DNA of 64,000 nt from JBBKWU01 sp037969035 (GCA_037969035.1 JBBKWU010000012.1:1-64000); one strand, 5' to 3'; shown: positions 35,867 to 45,732, counted from the first letter of the stretch. A program made the numbers and translations. Notes: generated by a model from the sequence alone, not told the origin.

Positions 35867-36547
35867 ATGGCTAAGAAATATGCTATCGAAGCGGAAATGA
35901 GAGTTGGGACTGGTAAAGGGGTCGCCCGCACTCTACGCCGCGCAAATCTGGTTCCTGCCGTCATTTATGGCGACAAAAAAGAACCGATTAACATTACGCT
36001 CCCTGCAAAAGAAACGAACCTTGAATATAACAAGGGTCATATGTTTAACACGCTTTGCGATGTTAAGGTTGGCAACGATACACACGTGGTTTTGGCGCGT
36101 GATGTGCAGTTGCACCCTGTAAAAGACATTGTGGAACATGTTGATTTCTTGCGCGTAACAGCAAAAACAAAGATCGTTGTTGGTGTTCATGTGAACTTCC
36201 TGAACGAAGAAGAATGTATTGGCATTCAAGAGGGCGGCATTCTTAACACTGTTCGTTATGAAGTTGAGCTTGCTTGTAGCGCGACAAACATTCCTGAGAG
36301 CGTTGACATTGATCTTACAAACTTTTCTCTTGGTGATGCAATTAAGTTGAGCGACGCTAAGTTGCCTGCTGGCGCGACATCTGCTGTTGATCGTGACATT
36401 ACGATCGCAACAATCGCGGCACCACGTGCAGCTGTTGTTGAAGAAGACGCAGTTGAAGGCGAAGAAGGTGCTGAAGGCGAAGAAGGTGCCGAAGGTGAAG
36501 CGGCTGAAGGTGAAGGCGAAGAGAAAGCCGAAGGCGACGCTGAATAA
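35867..36547 (+). CDS. rplY: Ribosomal protein bL25 (CTC type)
   Basis: 226 residues, the two-domain TL5/CTC form: an L25 domain (start MAKKYAIEAEMR, GKGVARTLRRANLVPAVIYG) and a C-terminal beta domain, followed by an acidic repeat tail of EGEEGAEGEE units over the last 35 residues. It binds 5S rRNA. The acidic tail is common in alphaproteobacteria. A strong terminator follows. Confidence 0.96.
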   Translation: MAKKYAIEAEMRVGTGKGVARTLRRANLVPAVIYGDKKEPINITLPAKETNLEYNKGHMFNTLCDVKVGNDTHVVLARDVQLHPVKDIVEHVDFLRVTAKTKIVVGVHVNFLNEEECIGIQEGGILNTVRYEVELACSATNIPESVDIDLTNFSLGDAIKLSDAKLPAGATSAVDRDITIATIAAPRAAVVEEDAVEGEEGAEGEEGAEGEAAEGEGEEKAEGDAE

Positions 36548-36571
36548 GCGACCTAATTTATTATTATTCAA

Positions 36572-36605
36572 AAGGGCTGTGTGTATCGACAACAGCCCTT
36601 TTTTA
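36572..36605 (+). terminator. Rho-independent terminator of rplY
   Basis: Stem AAGGGCTGT (36572-36580) pairs with ACAGCCCTT (36592-36600) and a run of T follows to 36605. Confidence 0.85.
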
Positions 36606-36622
36606 ATTTAAATATTTGATCC

Positions 36623-37234
36623 ATGTTTGGATTTTTCAAAAATAAGAAGTCGGAAGATATGTGGTTATTAGTCGGTCTGGGCAATCCAGGTGATAAATAC
36701 GCAGGAAATCGTCACAATATCGGTTTCATGGCGGTTGATCGTTTTGCTGATGATTTTGGTTTTCCTGTTTTTCAGTCAAAATTTGAAGGTCTGAAATCAG
36801 AAAAAAGCGTGAATAATCAAAAGATTATACTGCTTAAGCCAACAACTTACATGAATGAATCTGGAAAGTCCGTGAAGGCCGCAGCGAAGTTCTTTAAAAT
36901 AGAGCCGAGCCGTATCGTTATATTTCACGACGAGCTCGATCTTGCTCCCGGCAAGGTGAAGGTCAGGCAGGGGGGTGGTAATGCTGGACATAATGGCCTT
37001 AAATCCATCCAAAGCCACTTTGGCACAGCTGACTTTTGGCGCGTCAGAATGGGGATCGGCCATCCCGGTGATAAAAACCGCGTTCATGGTTATGTACTAA
37101 GCGATTTCGCAAAGTCAGAACATGATTGGGTTGCGACCCTTAACGACGCATTGTCGCGTCATCTTCCATTGTTATTAGCAGAAAACATGACAGATTTTGG
37201 TAGCCGTGTGGCGATGGATGCACCGGTTAAATAA
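36623..37234 (+). CDS. pth: Peptidyl-tRNA hydrolase
   Basis: 203 residues from the ATG at 36623. A start at 36659 (MWLLVGLGNPG) is also credible, since most members begin there and GGAAG lies before it. It frees peptides from tRNA dropped by the ribosome. The catalytic His is in GNRHNIGFM, and the family blocks KPTTYMN, FHDELDL and GNAGHNGLKSI are present. It follows rplY, a frequent pairing, but after a terminator. Confidence 0.95.
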   Translation: MFGFFKNKKSEDMWLLVGLGNPGDKYAGNRHNIGFMAVDRFADDFGFPVFQSKFEGLKSEKSVNNQKIILLKPTTYMNESGKSVKAAAKFFKIEPSRIVIFHDELDLAPGKVKVRQGGGNAGHNGLKSIQSHFGTADFWRVRMGIGHPGDKNRVHGYVLSDFAKSEHDWVATLNDALSRHLPLLLAENMTDFGSRVAMDAPVK

Positions 37235-37308
37235 TCCCTTGTGCCAGACTTATGTAATGTGGTATTTGAGTGAGTTGTTATAATTTATTTAAATAAAGAG
37301 AGAAAAGC

Positions 37309-37596
37309 ATGGTAGATAACTCAGCAGATAATAAGTCAATACGTTGGGACAATGCTCATTTAATTCAGGAGTGTGTAAAAGATTTTTTGGCTGTGAGCTT
37401 GGGAGATAAAGTTGCCAGCAAAGTTAACATATCCGTCACTCCAGTAGAGTTTATGCACAATGTCTTTAATGCGCATATTACAAATGAATTGGAGCTAACA
37501 CCCTCTGGCCGTTGTGCTTTTTCTAAAGCCGTCCTCACAGCTACAGAATATTACGCTCGTGAAATTCACCCTAATGCAATAGTCAATTTCAATTGA
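37309..37596 (+). CDS. Small protein of unknown function
   Basis: 95 residues preceded by GAGAG. No membrane segment or signal peptide. No family recognised. It sits between pth and ychF, a place where proteobacteria normally have no extra gene, so it may be lineage-specific. Confidence 0.6.
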   Translation: MVDNSADNKSIRWDNAHLIQECVKDFLAVSLGDKVASKVNISVTPVEFMHNVFNAHITNELELTPSGRCAFSKAVLTATEYYAREIHPNAIVNFN

Positions 37597-37679
37597 TCGT
37601 AAAAACCGCTGTAACATCTCGCTTCCCTGTGCTAAATAATCGAACAGATTAAGCACTATCAAGCGAAGCGGAGTTACTT

Positions 37680-38780
37680 ATGGGTTTTAATTGTGGAATT
37701 GTTGGGCTACCGAATGTCGGTAAATCAACACTATTCAATGCTTTGACAGCAACAGCAGCGGCACAGGCCGCCAATTTCCCTTTTTGCACGATTGAGCCGA
37801 ATGTCGGTAAAGTTGGTGTGCCTGATAAGCGCCTTGATAAAATTGCCGAAATCGGTAAATCCGCAAAGGTTGTTCCGACACAGCTTGAGTTTGTTGATAT
37901 TGCAGGTCTTGTTAAGGGCGCGTCTAAGGGCGAAGGGCTTGGTAACCAGTTCTTGGCCAATATCCGCGAAACCGAAGCGATTATCCATGTTTTGCGTTGC
38001 TTTGAAGATGAAAATATTGTCCATGTTGAAGGCTCGGTTGACCCTATCCGTGACGCGGAAGTCATTGAGACAGAACTGATGCTCGCCGACATGGAGAGCT
38101 TAGAGAAGCAAATCGACAATCTAAGCCGCAAAGTTAAATCGGGTGATAAAGAGATTAAAGCACAGCTCGATATTATGACGCGCGTTAAAGCCGCACTTGA
38201 TGACGGCAAGGTCGCACGAACAGTCGAAGTTTCAGATGATGAGCGTAAGGCATTTAAAATGCTGCAGCTTTTGACATCAAAACCAATCCTTTATGTTTGT
38301 AACGTCAGCGAAGATGACGCCGCCACAGGCAATGAATGGACGGAAAAAGTTGCCGCCATGGCCAAAGAGCAAAACGCCGAATATGTGGTGATTTGTGCAG
38401 CAATTGAATCAGAAATTGCGCAACTTACCGATAAAGCAGAACGCGCGGAATATCTTGAAACGATGGGGCTTGATGAGTCAGGTTTGGATAAAATTATTGC
38501 GGCGGGCTATGACTTGTTAGGATTGCAGACATATTTCACGGTAGGGCCGAAAGAAGCGCGTGCATGGACTGTGCGCCGCGGTGCAAAGGCTCCTGAGGCT
38601 GCGGGATGTATCCATACGGATTTCGAGAAAGGCTTTATCAAGGCCGAAGTTATTGCTATTGCGGATTATATTGCGCTAAGCGGTGAGCAAGGCGCAAAAG
38701 ACGCAGGAAAAATGCGCCAAGAAGGTAAGGATTACACCGTTCTTGACGGCGATATTATTCTGTTCCGCTTTAACGTTTAG
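37680..38780 (+). CDS. ychF: Ribosome-binding ATPase YchF
   Basis: 366 residues. Obg-family P-loop protein that prefers ATP: GLPNVGKST near residues 9-17, followed by a coiled-coil insertion and a C-terminal TGS-type domain (LQTYFTVGPKEARAWT, then EVIAIADY). The G4 position does not read as the GTP-type NKxD, as expected for the family. It binds ribosomes and is linked to stress response. It follows pth by convention, here with one small gene between. Confidence 0.96.
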   Translation: MGFNCGIVGLPNVGKSTLFNALTATAAAQAANFPFCTIEPNVGKVGVPDKRLDKIAEIGKSAKVVPTQLEFVDIAGLVKGASKGEGLGNQFLANIRETEAIIHVLRCFEDENIVHVEGSVDPIRDAEVIETELMLADMESLEKQIDNLSRKVKSGDKEIKAQLDIMTRVKAALDDGKVARTVEVSDDERKAFKMLQLLTSKPILYVCNVSEDDAATGNEWTEKVAAMAKEQNAEYVVICAAIESEIAQLTDKAERAEYLETMGLDESGLDKIIAAGYDLLGLQTYFTVGPKEARAWTVRRGAKAPEAAGCIHTDFEKGFIKAEVIAIADYIALSGEQGAKDAGKMRQEGKDYTVLDGDIILFRFNV

Positions 38781-38836
38781 GCATGACGGCGATTTATCGG
38801 CTTTCAAGCAGGCTGATAAAATGATAAAAACGCTAC

Positions 38837-39550
38837 ATGGATAATCCAGATCAAAAAGATTATGAATCTCTGCCGCATGTATTGGTGGTGGATGATGATG
38901 ACCGCATTCGTTCGCTGGTGTCGCGCTATTTGCGAGAGCATGACTTTGTCGTCTGCACGGCGGAATGTGCGGCTGAGGCGCGTGAGGTCAAGGCGGCACT
39001 ATCGTTTGATGCTATTATTGCCGATATTATGATGCCTGATGAAACGGGGCTTGAATATACGCGTTCATTGCGTGAAGCAGGCGATAATACGCCAGTATTA
39101 CTGTTGACCGCCTTGGGCGAGGCAGAGGATAGGATTTCGGGGTTGGAATCTGGTGCTGATGATTATTTGGCAAAGCCGTTTGAGCCGCGTGAGCTTTTGT
39201 TGCGGCTTCAGGCGATTTTGAAGCGGGCAGGCACGTATGAGAAAAAACAAAAGCGCTTCCGAATTGGAACATGGGTTTACAATCCCGATTATAAAATTTT
39301 GGATGATGGCACGCAAAAGGTTAGCCTGACAGGGGTTGAGGATAAATTGCTTAATGTGCTTGCGGCGCGTTCGGGGCAAGTTGTTAGTCGCGAGGAGTTA
39401 GAAACCCTTTGCGAAATTGAGGAAGGCTCGCGCACGATAGATGTGCAAATCACGCGCTTACGTAAAAAAATTGAGTTGGATTCACGTATTCCTCATTATA
39501 TCCAGACCGTGCGTGGTAAGGGATACATGATACAGGTCACATATATATGA
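38837..39550 (+). CDS. OmpR-family response regulator
   Basis: 237 residues. Receiver domain with the acidic cluster VVDDDDR (around 18-24), phosphoacceptor Asp at 63 in IADIMMPDE, and Lys in LAKPFEP. The C-terminal winged helix has the SRTIDVQITRLRKKI and TVRGKGYM recognition and wing regions. It overlaps the kinase gene by 4 nt (ATGA), so they form a two-component operon. Confidence 0.95.
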   Translation: MDNPDQKDYESLPHVLVVDDDDRIRSLVSRYLREHDFVVCTAECAAEAREVKAALSFDAIIADIMMPDETGLEYTRSLREAGDNTPVLLLTALGEAEDRISGLESGADDYLAKPFEPRELLLRLQAILKRAGTYEKKQKRFRIGTWVYNPDYKILDDGTQKVSLTGVEDKLLNVLAARSGQVVSREELETLCEIEEGSRTIDVQITRLRKKIELDSRIPHYIQTVRGKGYMIQVTYI

Positions 39551-40875
39551 GTTTTTCCATTAAAAAATTTCTGCCGAATACGTTGTATGGTAGATCATTG
39601 CTGATTGTGGCATTGCCGATTTTGCTTATTCAAATATTGATGGCCTATGTCTTTTATGACCGGCATTGGAGCAAAATGACCGACAGGCTTTCGTTTGCTG
39701 TTGCTGGCGAAATTGCGATTATCGCTGAACGGTTTAATGATAATTACAATGCCGATGATTTTGAGGCGGTTGCCCGTAATGTGTCGCAGAGCCTTGAGCT
39801 TTTGATTAGCTATGAAGAAGGCGCGACGTTAGATCATAAAGCAGTGGAGGCGCGCTCCTCTTTCCGTTCATCTTATGTGGTACGCACGTTGCAACGTTCG
39901 ATGGATAATGAAGTGCGCAGACCGTATATAATCAATGTTCCAGAAAAGAAAAAGTGGGTTGAGGTGGTGGTGGCGCTTGATGGTGGTTTATTACATATAT
40001 CGATGCCCGAACGCCGCTTATTTTCGTCATCGAGCTATATCTTTTTGCTTTGGATGCTTGGGATATCGTTGATCTTGATGGGGGTTGCGGTTTTGTTTAT
40101 GCGCAATCAGATCAGGCCGATCAGACGACTTGCCGTTGCTGCGGAGCGTTTGGGGAAGGGGCAGGAAGTTCCCTTGAGCTTTAAACCTGAGGGCGCACGA
40201 GAAGTGCGGCAGGCGGCGCGCGCTTTTATCAATATGCATGACCGCATTAAACGCCAAATGCAGCAACGCACAGCAATGCTGGCGGGGGTTTCCCACGATT
40301 TAAGAACACCACTGACGCGCATGAAGCTACAGCTTGAAATGCTCGGCGACGGGCAAGATATCAAAGATTTAAAGTCGGACATTCATGATATGGAACGCAT
40401 GGTTGATGCCTATCTCGATTTTGCCCGTGGTGAAGGGCAAGAACAGCGGGAGGTTATTGACCTGACAGGACTTTTGGAGCGTTGTGCGGATAAGGCACGC
40501 CGCCAAAATGCACAGGTGGAGCTTGATGTGGTGCCTGTCTCCATGTCGCTGAAGCCGTTGGCGCTGGAGCGTTGCATTGATAATTTGATCGGCAATGCTG
40601 TTCAATACGGCAAAAATATTTGGATATCGCTGCACTATGCCGAAGATGATGTGAGTCTTGTGATTGAAGATGATGGCCCCGGCGTTGCGGAAGATAAGTA
40701 TGATGAGGTGTTTAAACCCTTTTTCAGGCTCGATTCATCGCGCAATGTTGCAAAAGGTGGCGTAGGCCTTGGTTTACCGATTGCGCAGGACATTATTCAT
40801 AGCCACGGCGGTGAAATTAGCCTCGGTAAAAGCACGCATGGCGGGTTGTCGGTTACGATTGTTCTGCCGCTCTAA
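39547..40875 (+). CDS. EnvZ-like sensor histidine kinase
   Basis: 442 residues. First membrane segment about 14-34, periplasmic loop to about 160, second segment about 162-182, then HAMP, dimerisation/phosphorylation helix with His at 250 in GVSHDLRTPL, and ATPase domain with NLIGNAVQYG, EDDGPGV and GGVGLGLPIA. Partner of the preceding regulator. Probably senses envelope or osmotic conditions, by family only. Confidence 0.94.
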   Translation: MSFSIKKFLPNTLYGRSLLIVALPILLIQILMAYVFYDRHWSKMTDRLSFAVAGEIAIIAERFNDNYNADDFEAVARNVSQSLELLISYEEGATLDHKAVEARSSFRSSYVVRTLQRSMDNEVRRPYIINVPEKKKWVEVVVALDGGLLHISMPERRLFSSSSYIFLLWMLGISLILMGVAVLFMRNQIRPIRRLAVAAERLGKGQEVPLSFKPEGAREVRQAARAFINMHDRIKRQMQQRTAMLAGVSHDLRTPLTRMKLQLEMLGDGQDIKDLKSDIHDMERMVDAYLDFARGEGQEQREVIDLTGLLERCADKARRQNAQVELDVVPVSMSLKPLALERCIDNLIGNAVQYGKNIWISLHYAEDDVSLVIEDDGPGVAEDKYDEVFKPFFRLDSSRNVAKGGVGLGLPIAQDIIHSHGGEISLGKSTHGGLSVTIVLPL

Positions 40876-40881
40876 GCATTT

Positions 40882-41217
40882 CTAGTGGAGGCGTTGCCCG
40901 TTTGGCGTTTCTTTTGTTGGCGTCATGAGCGTTATGTGTCCGTTTTCATCTTCTACACCCAATATCAAAACCTCGGACATGAAGGGCCCAACTTGCTTGG
41001 GCGGGAAATTGACCACGGCAGTGATTTGCATGCCGACAAGTTCTTCGAGCGTGTAATTCTGCGTGACTTGGGCTGATGTTTTCTTCGTGCCAATATCATC
41101 GCCAAAATCAATCCATAGCTTATATGCAGGGTTTCGTGCCTCGGGAAAAGTCTCCGCACGGGTGATTGTTCCGCTGCGAATATCAATTTTCATAAAATCG
41201 TCAAATGAAATGCTCAT
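40882..41217 (-). CDS. CsaA-like tRNA-binding domain protein
   Basis: 111 residues of the OB-fold EMAP/tRNA-binding type, with the conserved KIDIRSGTI opening, YKLWIDFG and AVVNFPPKQVGPFMSEVLILG. B. subtilis CsaA has chaperone-like export activity; in proteobacteria the role is poorly known. It converges on the two-component operon with only 6 nt between stops. Confidence 0.85.
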   Translation of the reverse strand: MSISFDDFMKIDIRSGTITRAETFPEARNPAYKLWIDFGDDIGTKKTSAQVTQNYTLEELVGMQITAVVNFPPKQVGPFMSEVLILGVEDENGHITLMTPTKETPNGQRLH

Positions 41218-41359
41218 AAGTTAAAGATATCAAGGCTCTACGATATTGTAAGCATCTTTTTTTACTTTGTTAGCAATTGTTTAACTCTATACGTGCAAAG
41301 TAAGTGTGAGTATAGCCTTACTGCGGTTATTAATCGAAATTATATCTGGTCGGGAAACG

Positions 41360-44128
41360 ATGTCGGAAATACCATTCGAAAATGATAATGACGGTGCTTT
41401 TGCCGAGAAGAAAACGTTCTTTTCTGGCGGGTTAGCGCAGGTTATGGTGTTCACGAACGGTTTGATCCTAACCATGGCGGCTTACATTGTTCTGAGCTTT
41501 TATCTAACAAATGTTCTTGAAAACGATGTGCAAACGACAAAGATAAAAACCGAGCAAAGCATTGTTTCCAATCTGCATGAAATGGAACAATCCATAAAAA
41601 CAATTTCTACGCTTGTTGCCCTCAATAATAATGTTATCAGCGATGAAGTCAGACGGCAGATGTATTACGCCGTGAAAAATCCTGATATTTTTGATCGTAT
41701 CGTATTTATGTATGAAGGCGAGGATGGCTGGAACATTAATGAGCTTCACAGCAATAGATTATATCAAGAAGCATTTATGCCGCCGTTACAAGATAAGCGC
41801 TTTATCAAAGACATGTTGACCGCAACGAATAGTTTTTCACAAAATCATGAAATGTTTTTACTGACGGATTATCCAGGCCGCGCGGATTATAACGCATCAA
41901 TAGAGCCTTATGTGATTGCCTCACCCATTATCTTGGGAAAAATGATCGATAAAAATGCAGCAGAAAAGGGTGTGTTGATTGCGATTAGTAGTTCCGAGCG
42001 CATTTTGCATTCTGATTGGTTGGCTGAAAATAACAGTCTTTCGCATGTTGTGCTTCGTAATGCAGGTGGTGCGACACAATGTCTGTATATGATGAAAAAA
42101 AATAATGCCAGCCGTTTTGATTGTGCGGTTTCTGATGGTGAGTATCAGGATGTTCATGTCGCGGATAAAATTTTGCAAATGCGGGCGACGGCTTCAGTTG
42201 GTGAAAGCGGCGCGGTTCTTGCAAAAATTCCGATGTTGATGCTCGTTTTTGGCTCTTTATTGACGTTACTTGGTACGCTTTACGTGCGAAATAATCAAAG
42301 GCAAGCCTATAGACTTGCGGAAATCAATAGAAAGCTCGCACAGAAGAATTACGATTTGAACACCGAGGTTGCTGAGCGTGAAAGGTTAAACTATACGCTA
42401 CGTAAGACTGAGCGTGAATATCGCGCAACAATCGATGGTGTTACTGATATTATTTTCGAGGTGTCAACGGATGGTGATATCTTGTTTATGAACGAAACAT
42501 GGTTTCGGATTACAGGCTTTAAAACAGGGCAGGTTATTGGCCGTCCGTTGTTTGATTTGTTACAGCATAATGACCACGAAGAACAAAAAGAGATGTTTGG
42601 CGAAATGGTGCGCGGACAAAGGCACGCCTATAAGACATTCACCAAGCTTCGCACATCAGACGGTTCTTTCCGCTCGGTTGAGATGACGTTTTCGATGATC
42701 CGTCAGGATGAAAGCGGAAACTTGCGGGTTCTCGGTGCGTTTACTGATATTGAAGACAGAAAACGTGCGGAAGATGCGCTGAGCGAAGCCGAGAAGAAAT
42801 ACAGAACCATTTGGGAAAACGCCGCAGGCGGTATTTATCAGGTATCAACAGACGGACGCTTTTTAACAGCAAACCCGTCTTTGGCACGGATTTTCGAATA
42901 TGATGATACGGATCAACTCATCCGTCAGGTGCGTAATGCGCATGAGCAGCTTTATGTGTATCCACAAGAACGCGCAAAGTTTCTTCGTGAAATGGAAACG
43001 ATTGGCTTTATCACTAACTTTGAAACACAGGCCAAAACGAAAAGCGGTGGCCGAATTTGGATTTCTGAAAGCGCACGCGCCGTTAAAGATGGCCAAGGAA
43101 ACATTCTATACTTTGAGGGCAGCATCGAAGACATCACACGCCGTAAAGAAGGCGAGATAAAGCTTCGTGAGGCAAAAACACAATCGGATCTGGCTAACCG
43201 TGCGAAGTCTGAGTTTCTTGCGAATATGAGCCATGAGCTTCGTACGCCGCTGAACGCGATTATCGGTTTTTCTGAGATCATCAAAAAAGAAGTGCTGGGC
43301 CCTGTGCAGCCGCCAGAATATGCGGAATACTCGAATGATATTTATGAAAGCGGCAAGCGCTTGCTGAAGATTATCAATGAGATTTTGGACGTATCACGGA
43401 TTGAAACAGGAAACCGTAACCTGAATGAATCACGGATAAGCGTTGATCGTGTTATGGGCGCATGTGTCGAGTTTATGCAACCCAAGGCCGACATGACAAA
43501 TATTTCCATCACAAACTTGGTTCAACATGGCGCGCCGGATGTGATTGGTGAAGAGATTGCCATTAAACAGATTATTTTGAACCTGCTTTCGAATGCGGTT
43601 AAGTTCACACCAGAAAAAGGCCGCATTACGATTTCTTATGAAGTCGATCGGGAAGGGCAGCTTCGTTTGTCTGTTTCGGATACTGGTGTTGGTATTGATG
43701 ACTCACAGATCGAAAAAGCACTATCACCATTTGGTCAGGTTGAAACATCGTTTAACCGTACGGCATCAGGCGCGGGGCTTGGTTTGACGCTTGTGAACTC
43801 GCTTATCAAGCTTCATGGTGGCTCGCTTGAGCTGTTCTCTCAAAAGGGCTTAGGAACAACGGCGACGGTTATATTCCCTGCGCGTCGCGTGTCGCCTGCG
43901 GATGCAAAAAATAAGAAAAGCATTGATGAGGTTGTAGAAGAACAGGATGCTGAAAGCTCGGAAGCTCTTCAGGCTGGTGATCGCCGCGCAGCAGAGCGTC
44001 GTAACGATGATGATCGTAGGCAGCGCGAGATTGATTTACGTTACTTAAAAGACCAGAAATCGCGGGATACGGCGATACGTAACGCAGAGACATCGTCATC
44101 GGATGGCTCTAAAGATAGCTTGCAATAA
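41360..44128 (+). CDS. Membrane histidine kinase with two PAS domains
   Basis: 922 residues from the ATG at 41360 (MSEIPF), which has GGGA upstream. A membrane segment (about 32-57), a periplasmic sensor of about 230 residues and a second membrane segment precede PAS1 (YRATIDGVTDIIFEVSTDG) and PAS2 (YRTIWENAAGGIYQVSTDG). The phosphoacceptor His is at 625 in NMSHELRTPLN, followed by NLLSNAVKFTPEKG and GAGLGLTL. The dimerisation region is PleC/DivJ-like. The last 70 residues are a charged tail with RRAAERRNDDDRR, unusual for the family. No cognate regulator is adjacent. Confidence 0.93.
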   Translation: MSEIPFENDNDGAFAEKKTFFSGGLAQVMVFTNGLILTMAAYIVLSFYLTNVLENDVQTTKIKTEQSIVSNLHEMEQSIKTISTLVALNNNVISDEVRRQMYYAVKNPDIFDRIVFMYEGEDGWNINELHSNRLYQEAFMPPLQDKRFIKDMLTATNSFSQNHEMFLLTDYPGRADYNASIEPYVIASPIILGKMIDKNAAEKGVLIAISSSERILHSDWLAENNSLSHVVLRNAGGATQCLYMMKKNNASRFDCAVSDGEYQDVHVADKILQMRATASVGESGAVLAKIPMLMLVFGSLLTLLGTLYVRNNQRQAYRLAEINRKLAQKNYDLNTEVAERERLNYTLRKTEREYRATIDGVTDIIFEVSTDGDILFMNETWFRITGFKTGQVIGRPLFDLLQHNDHEEQKEMFGEMVRGQRHAYKTFTKLRTSDGSFRSVEMTFSMIRQDESGNLRVLGAFTDIEDRKRAEDALSEAEKKYRTIWENAAGGIYQVSTDGRFLTANPSLARIFEYDDTDQLIRQVRNAHEQLYVYPQERAKFLREMETIGFITNFETQAKTKSGGRIWISESARAVKDGQGNILYFEGSIEDITRRKEGEIKLREAKTQSDLANRAKSEFLANMSHELRTPLNAIIGFSEIIKKEVLGPVQPPEYAEYSNDIYESGKRLLKIINEILDVSRIETGNRNLNESRISVDRVMGACVEFMQPKADMTNISITNLVQHGAPDVIGEEIAIKQIILNLLSNAVKFTPEKGRITISYEVDREGQLRLSVSDTGVGIDDSQIEKALSPFGQVETSFNRTASGAGLGLTLVNSLIKLHGGSLELFSQKGLGTTATVIFPARRVSPADAKNKKSIDEVVEEQDAESSEALQAGDRRAAERRNDDDRRQREIDLRYLKDQKSRDTAIRNAETSSSDGSKDSLQ

Positions 44129-44759
44129 TTTCTGAGGCTTCGGCGATATCCATTGATATGACTTTTTGCGCGATGTCATAGGAAAAGCCAGCACGTGCAA
44201 GACTCCCCAATGATTTATCTATTTCTTTTTCCTTATTAAACGGTAGTAAGCGTTTTTTACGGGCGCATGTTATAGCGGCGCGGAGTTCTGCTTCTACGCC
44301 TTCTTCTTCACTATATTGATGATCGTAATGATGGAGGGCTTCTTTAATGAGATCGCCTGTAAGCCCTTTGGCAAAGAGCTTGGCTTGAATGGCGCGGCTT
44401 GAAAGCCCACGACGGCGCATTGATGTTACCATGGCGCGGCTATAGCCATGATCGTCCAGCAGGTCTGTGTCTATAAATTTTACGATGAGCGCGTCGAGTT
44501 TTTTATAGCAGTCTTCGCGGTCTTGTTCGGTATGAAAGCGGCAGGAATTATCGATTTTTCTGCCCATTATTTTTCTGAAATTGGCGCTGCTGCTGGCAAA
44601 ACGTTGTAGGTAGTACAGCGCTGCGTTGTGTAGGTAGCTCTCGGTTATTTTTCGTGGTGTTTTGACCTTGTCGCGATCTGGTTTTTTTGTCGTGGCTTCT
44701 CCGCCATGATTTTCATCACAATGCTTGCCTTTGCGCGGATTTGTATTACTTTGGGTCAT
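44109..44759 (-). CDS. recX: RecX-family regulatory protein
   Basis: 216 residues. The RecX helical repeats are readable: YYLQRFASSSANFRKIM, YSRAMVTSMRRRGLSSRAIQAKLFAKG and RRRGLS-type turns. It dampens RecA filaments. A hydrophilic N-terminal extension of about 40 residues is longer than usual. Its end overlaps the end of the histidine kinase gene on the other strand. Confidence 0.85.
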   Translation of the reverse strand: MTQSNTNPRKGKHCDENHGGEATTKKPDRDKVKTPRKITESYLHNAALYYLQRFASSSANFRKIMGRKIDNSCRFHTEQDREDCYKKLDALIVKFIDTDLLDDHGYSRAMVTSMRRRGLSSRAIQAKLFAKGLTGDLIKEALHHYDHQYSEEEGVEAELRAAITCARKKRLLPFNKEKEIDKSLGSLARAGFSYDIAQKVISMDIAEASEIIASYL

Positions 44760-44814
44760 TGATTAACGGGGCTGCCTGTCTGTTCCAACATAAGCCCAAG
44801 AGTAAAGAATTATC

Positions 44815-45636
44815 ATGCCAAATACAAATCTAAATCCAGCTGTTAATAAACGCGAACCACGCAAAATCAAAGGTTTAAACACGATCGGTGTGATGACTTT
44901 GGTGAACAAAGAAGTGGGGCGTTTTTTGAACGTCTATTTGCAGACAATTATAGCACCTGTCATTACGACGCTGCTGTTCTATGCAATCTTTGCATTGGCG
45001 TTCGGTGGTATAGCGCGCGAAGTTGGCGGCGTTCCGTATATGGAGTTTTTGGCTCCCGGTCTTGTCATGATGGCAATGGTTCAAAATGCATTTTCGAATA
45101 CGTCGTCCTCTATTGTTATATCGAAGGTGCAGGGTAATATTGTTGATGTTTTGATGCCGCCTTTGGGGCCGGCGGAAATTTTGATTGGTTATTTGTCTGG
45201 TGGTGTGTTGCGCGGCTTGTGCGTGGGCGTTGTTACAACATTGGTGATGAATTTGTTTGTGCCTGTGGGCGTGTATTCACTGTTTTATATTTTGGCGTTT
45301 GCCGTGTTGGGTACAATGATGCTGTCTTTGCTGGGTATCGCGGGCGGTATTTGGTCGGAAAAGTTTGATCATATTGCGGCGGTTACGAATTTCTTTGTAA
45401 CACCTCTGACATTCTTGTCAGGCACATTTTATGCGATTGAAAATTTACCGCCACTTTGGCAGAATATTGCGCATTACAACCCATTCTATCATATGATTGA
45501 TGGCTTCCGTTATGGCTTCATCGGGCATGAAAGTGCCACACCTTTGCTTGGGATGTGTTTTTTAATTGTTATTAACCTTATGCTGGCAGCCCTTAGCTAC
45601 GTTATGTTACGAACGGGTTATAAGATCAAAAGCTAA
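44815..45636 (+). CDS. ABC-2 type transporter permease
   Basis: 273 residues with six membrane segments, of the YadH/NodJ type (FGGIAREVGGVPYMEFLAPGLVMM, LAPGLV, and the late FFVTPLTFLSGTFY block). Such permeases export polysaccharide or lipid-linked substrates with a separate ATPase subunit. No ATPase gene is adjacent here, so it must pair with one encoded elsewhere. Confidence 0.9.
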   Translation: MPNTNLNPAVNKREPRKIKGLNTIGVMTLVNKEVGRFLNVYLQTIIAPVITTLLFYAIFALAFGGIAREVGGVPYMEFLAPGLVMMAMVQNAFSNTSSSIVISKVQGNIVDVLMPPLGPAEILIGYLSGGVLRGLCVGVVTTLVMNLFVPVGVYSLFYILAFAVLGTMMLSLLGIAGGIWSEKFDHIAAVTNFFVTPLTFLSGTFYAIENLPPLWQNIAHYNPFYHMIDGFRYGFIGHESATPLLGMCFLIVINLMLAALSYVMLRTGYKIKS

Positions 45637-45697
45637 GCGCAGCGGTAACGGCTTCGTTATTTTCTGCTTGATGGATGGCGATAGAGTAGGCATCCTT

Positions 45698-45714
45698 AAG
45701 GGGATTATATCCCC
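45698..45714. repeat. Perfect 7-bp inverted repeat
   Basis: AGGGGAT and ATCCCCT around a TAT loop, 19 nt before the lipoprotein gene. It has no T-tract, so it could be an operator or an RNA hairpin near the ribosome-binding site rather than a terminator. Confidence 0.5.
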
Positions 45715-45732
45715 TCACCAAAGGCAACTCCC

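Noticed and set aside
35933..36592. 219-residue open frame opposite rplY
   Set aside because: Shadow of the clear bL25 gene, rich in Cys, Asn and Phe as expected for an antisense frame; no ribosome-binding site.
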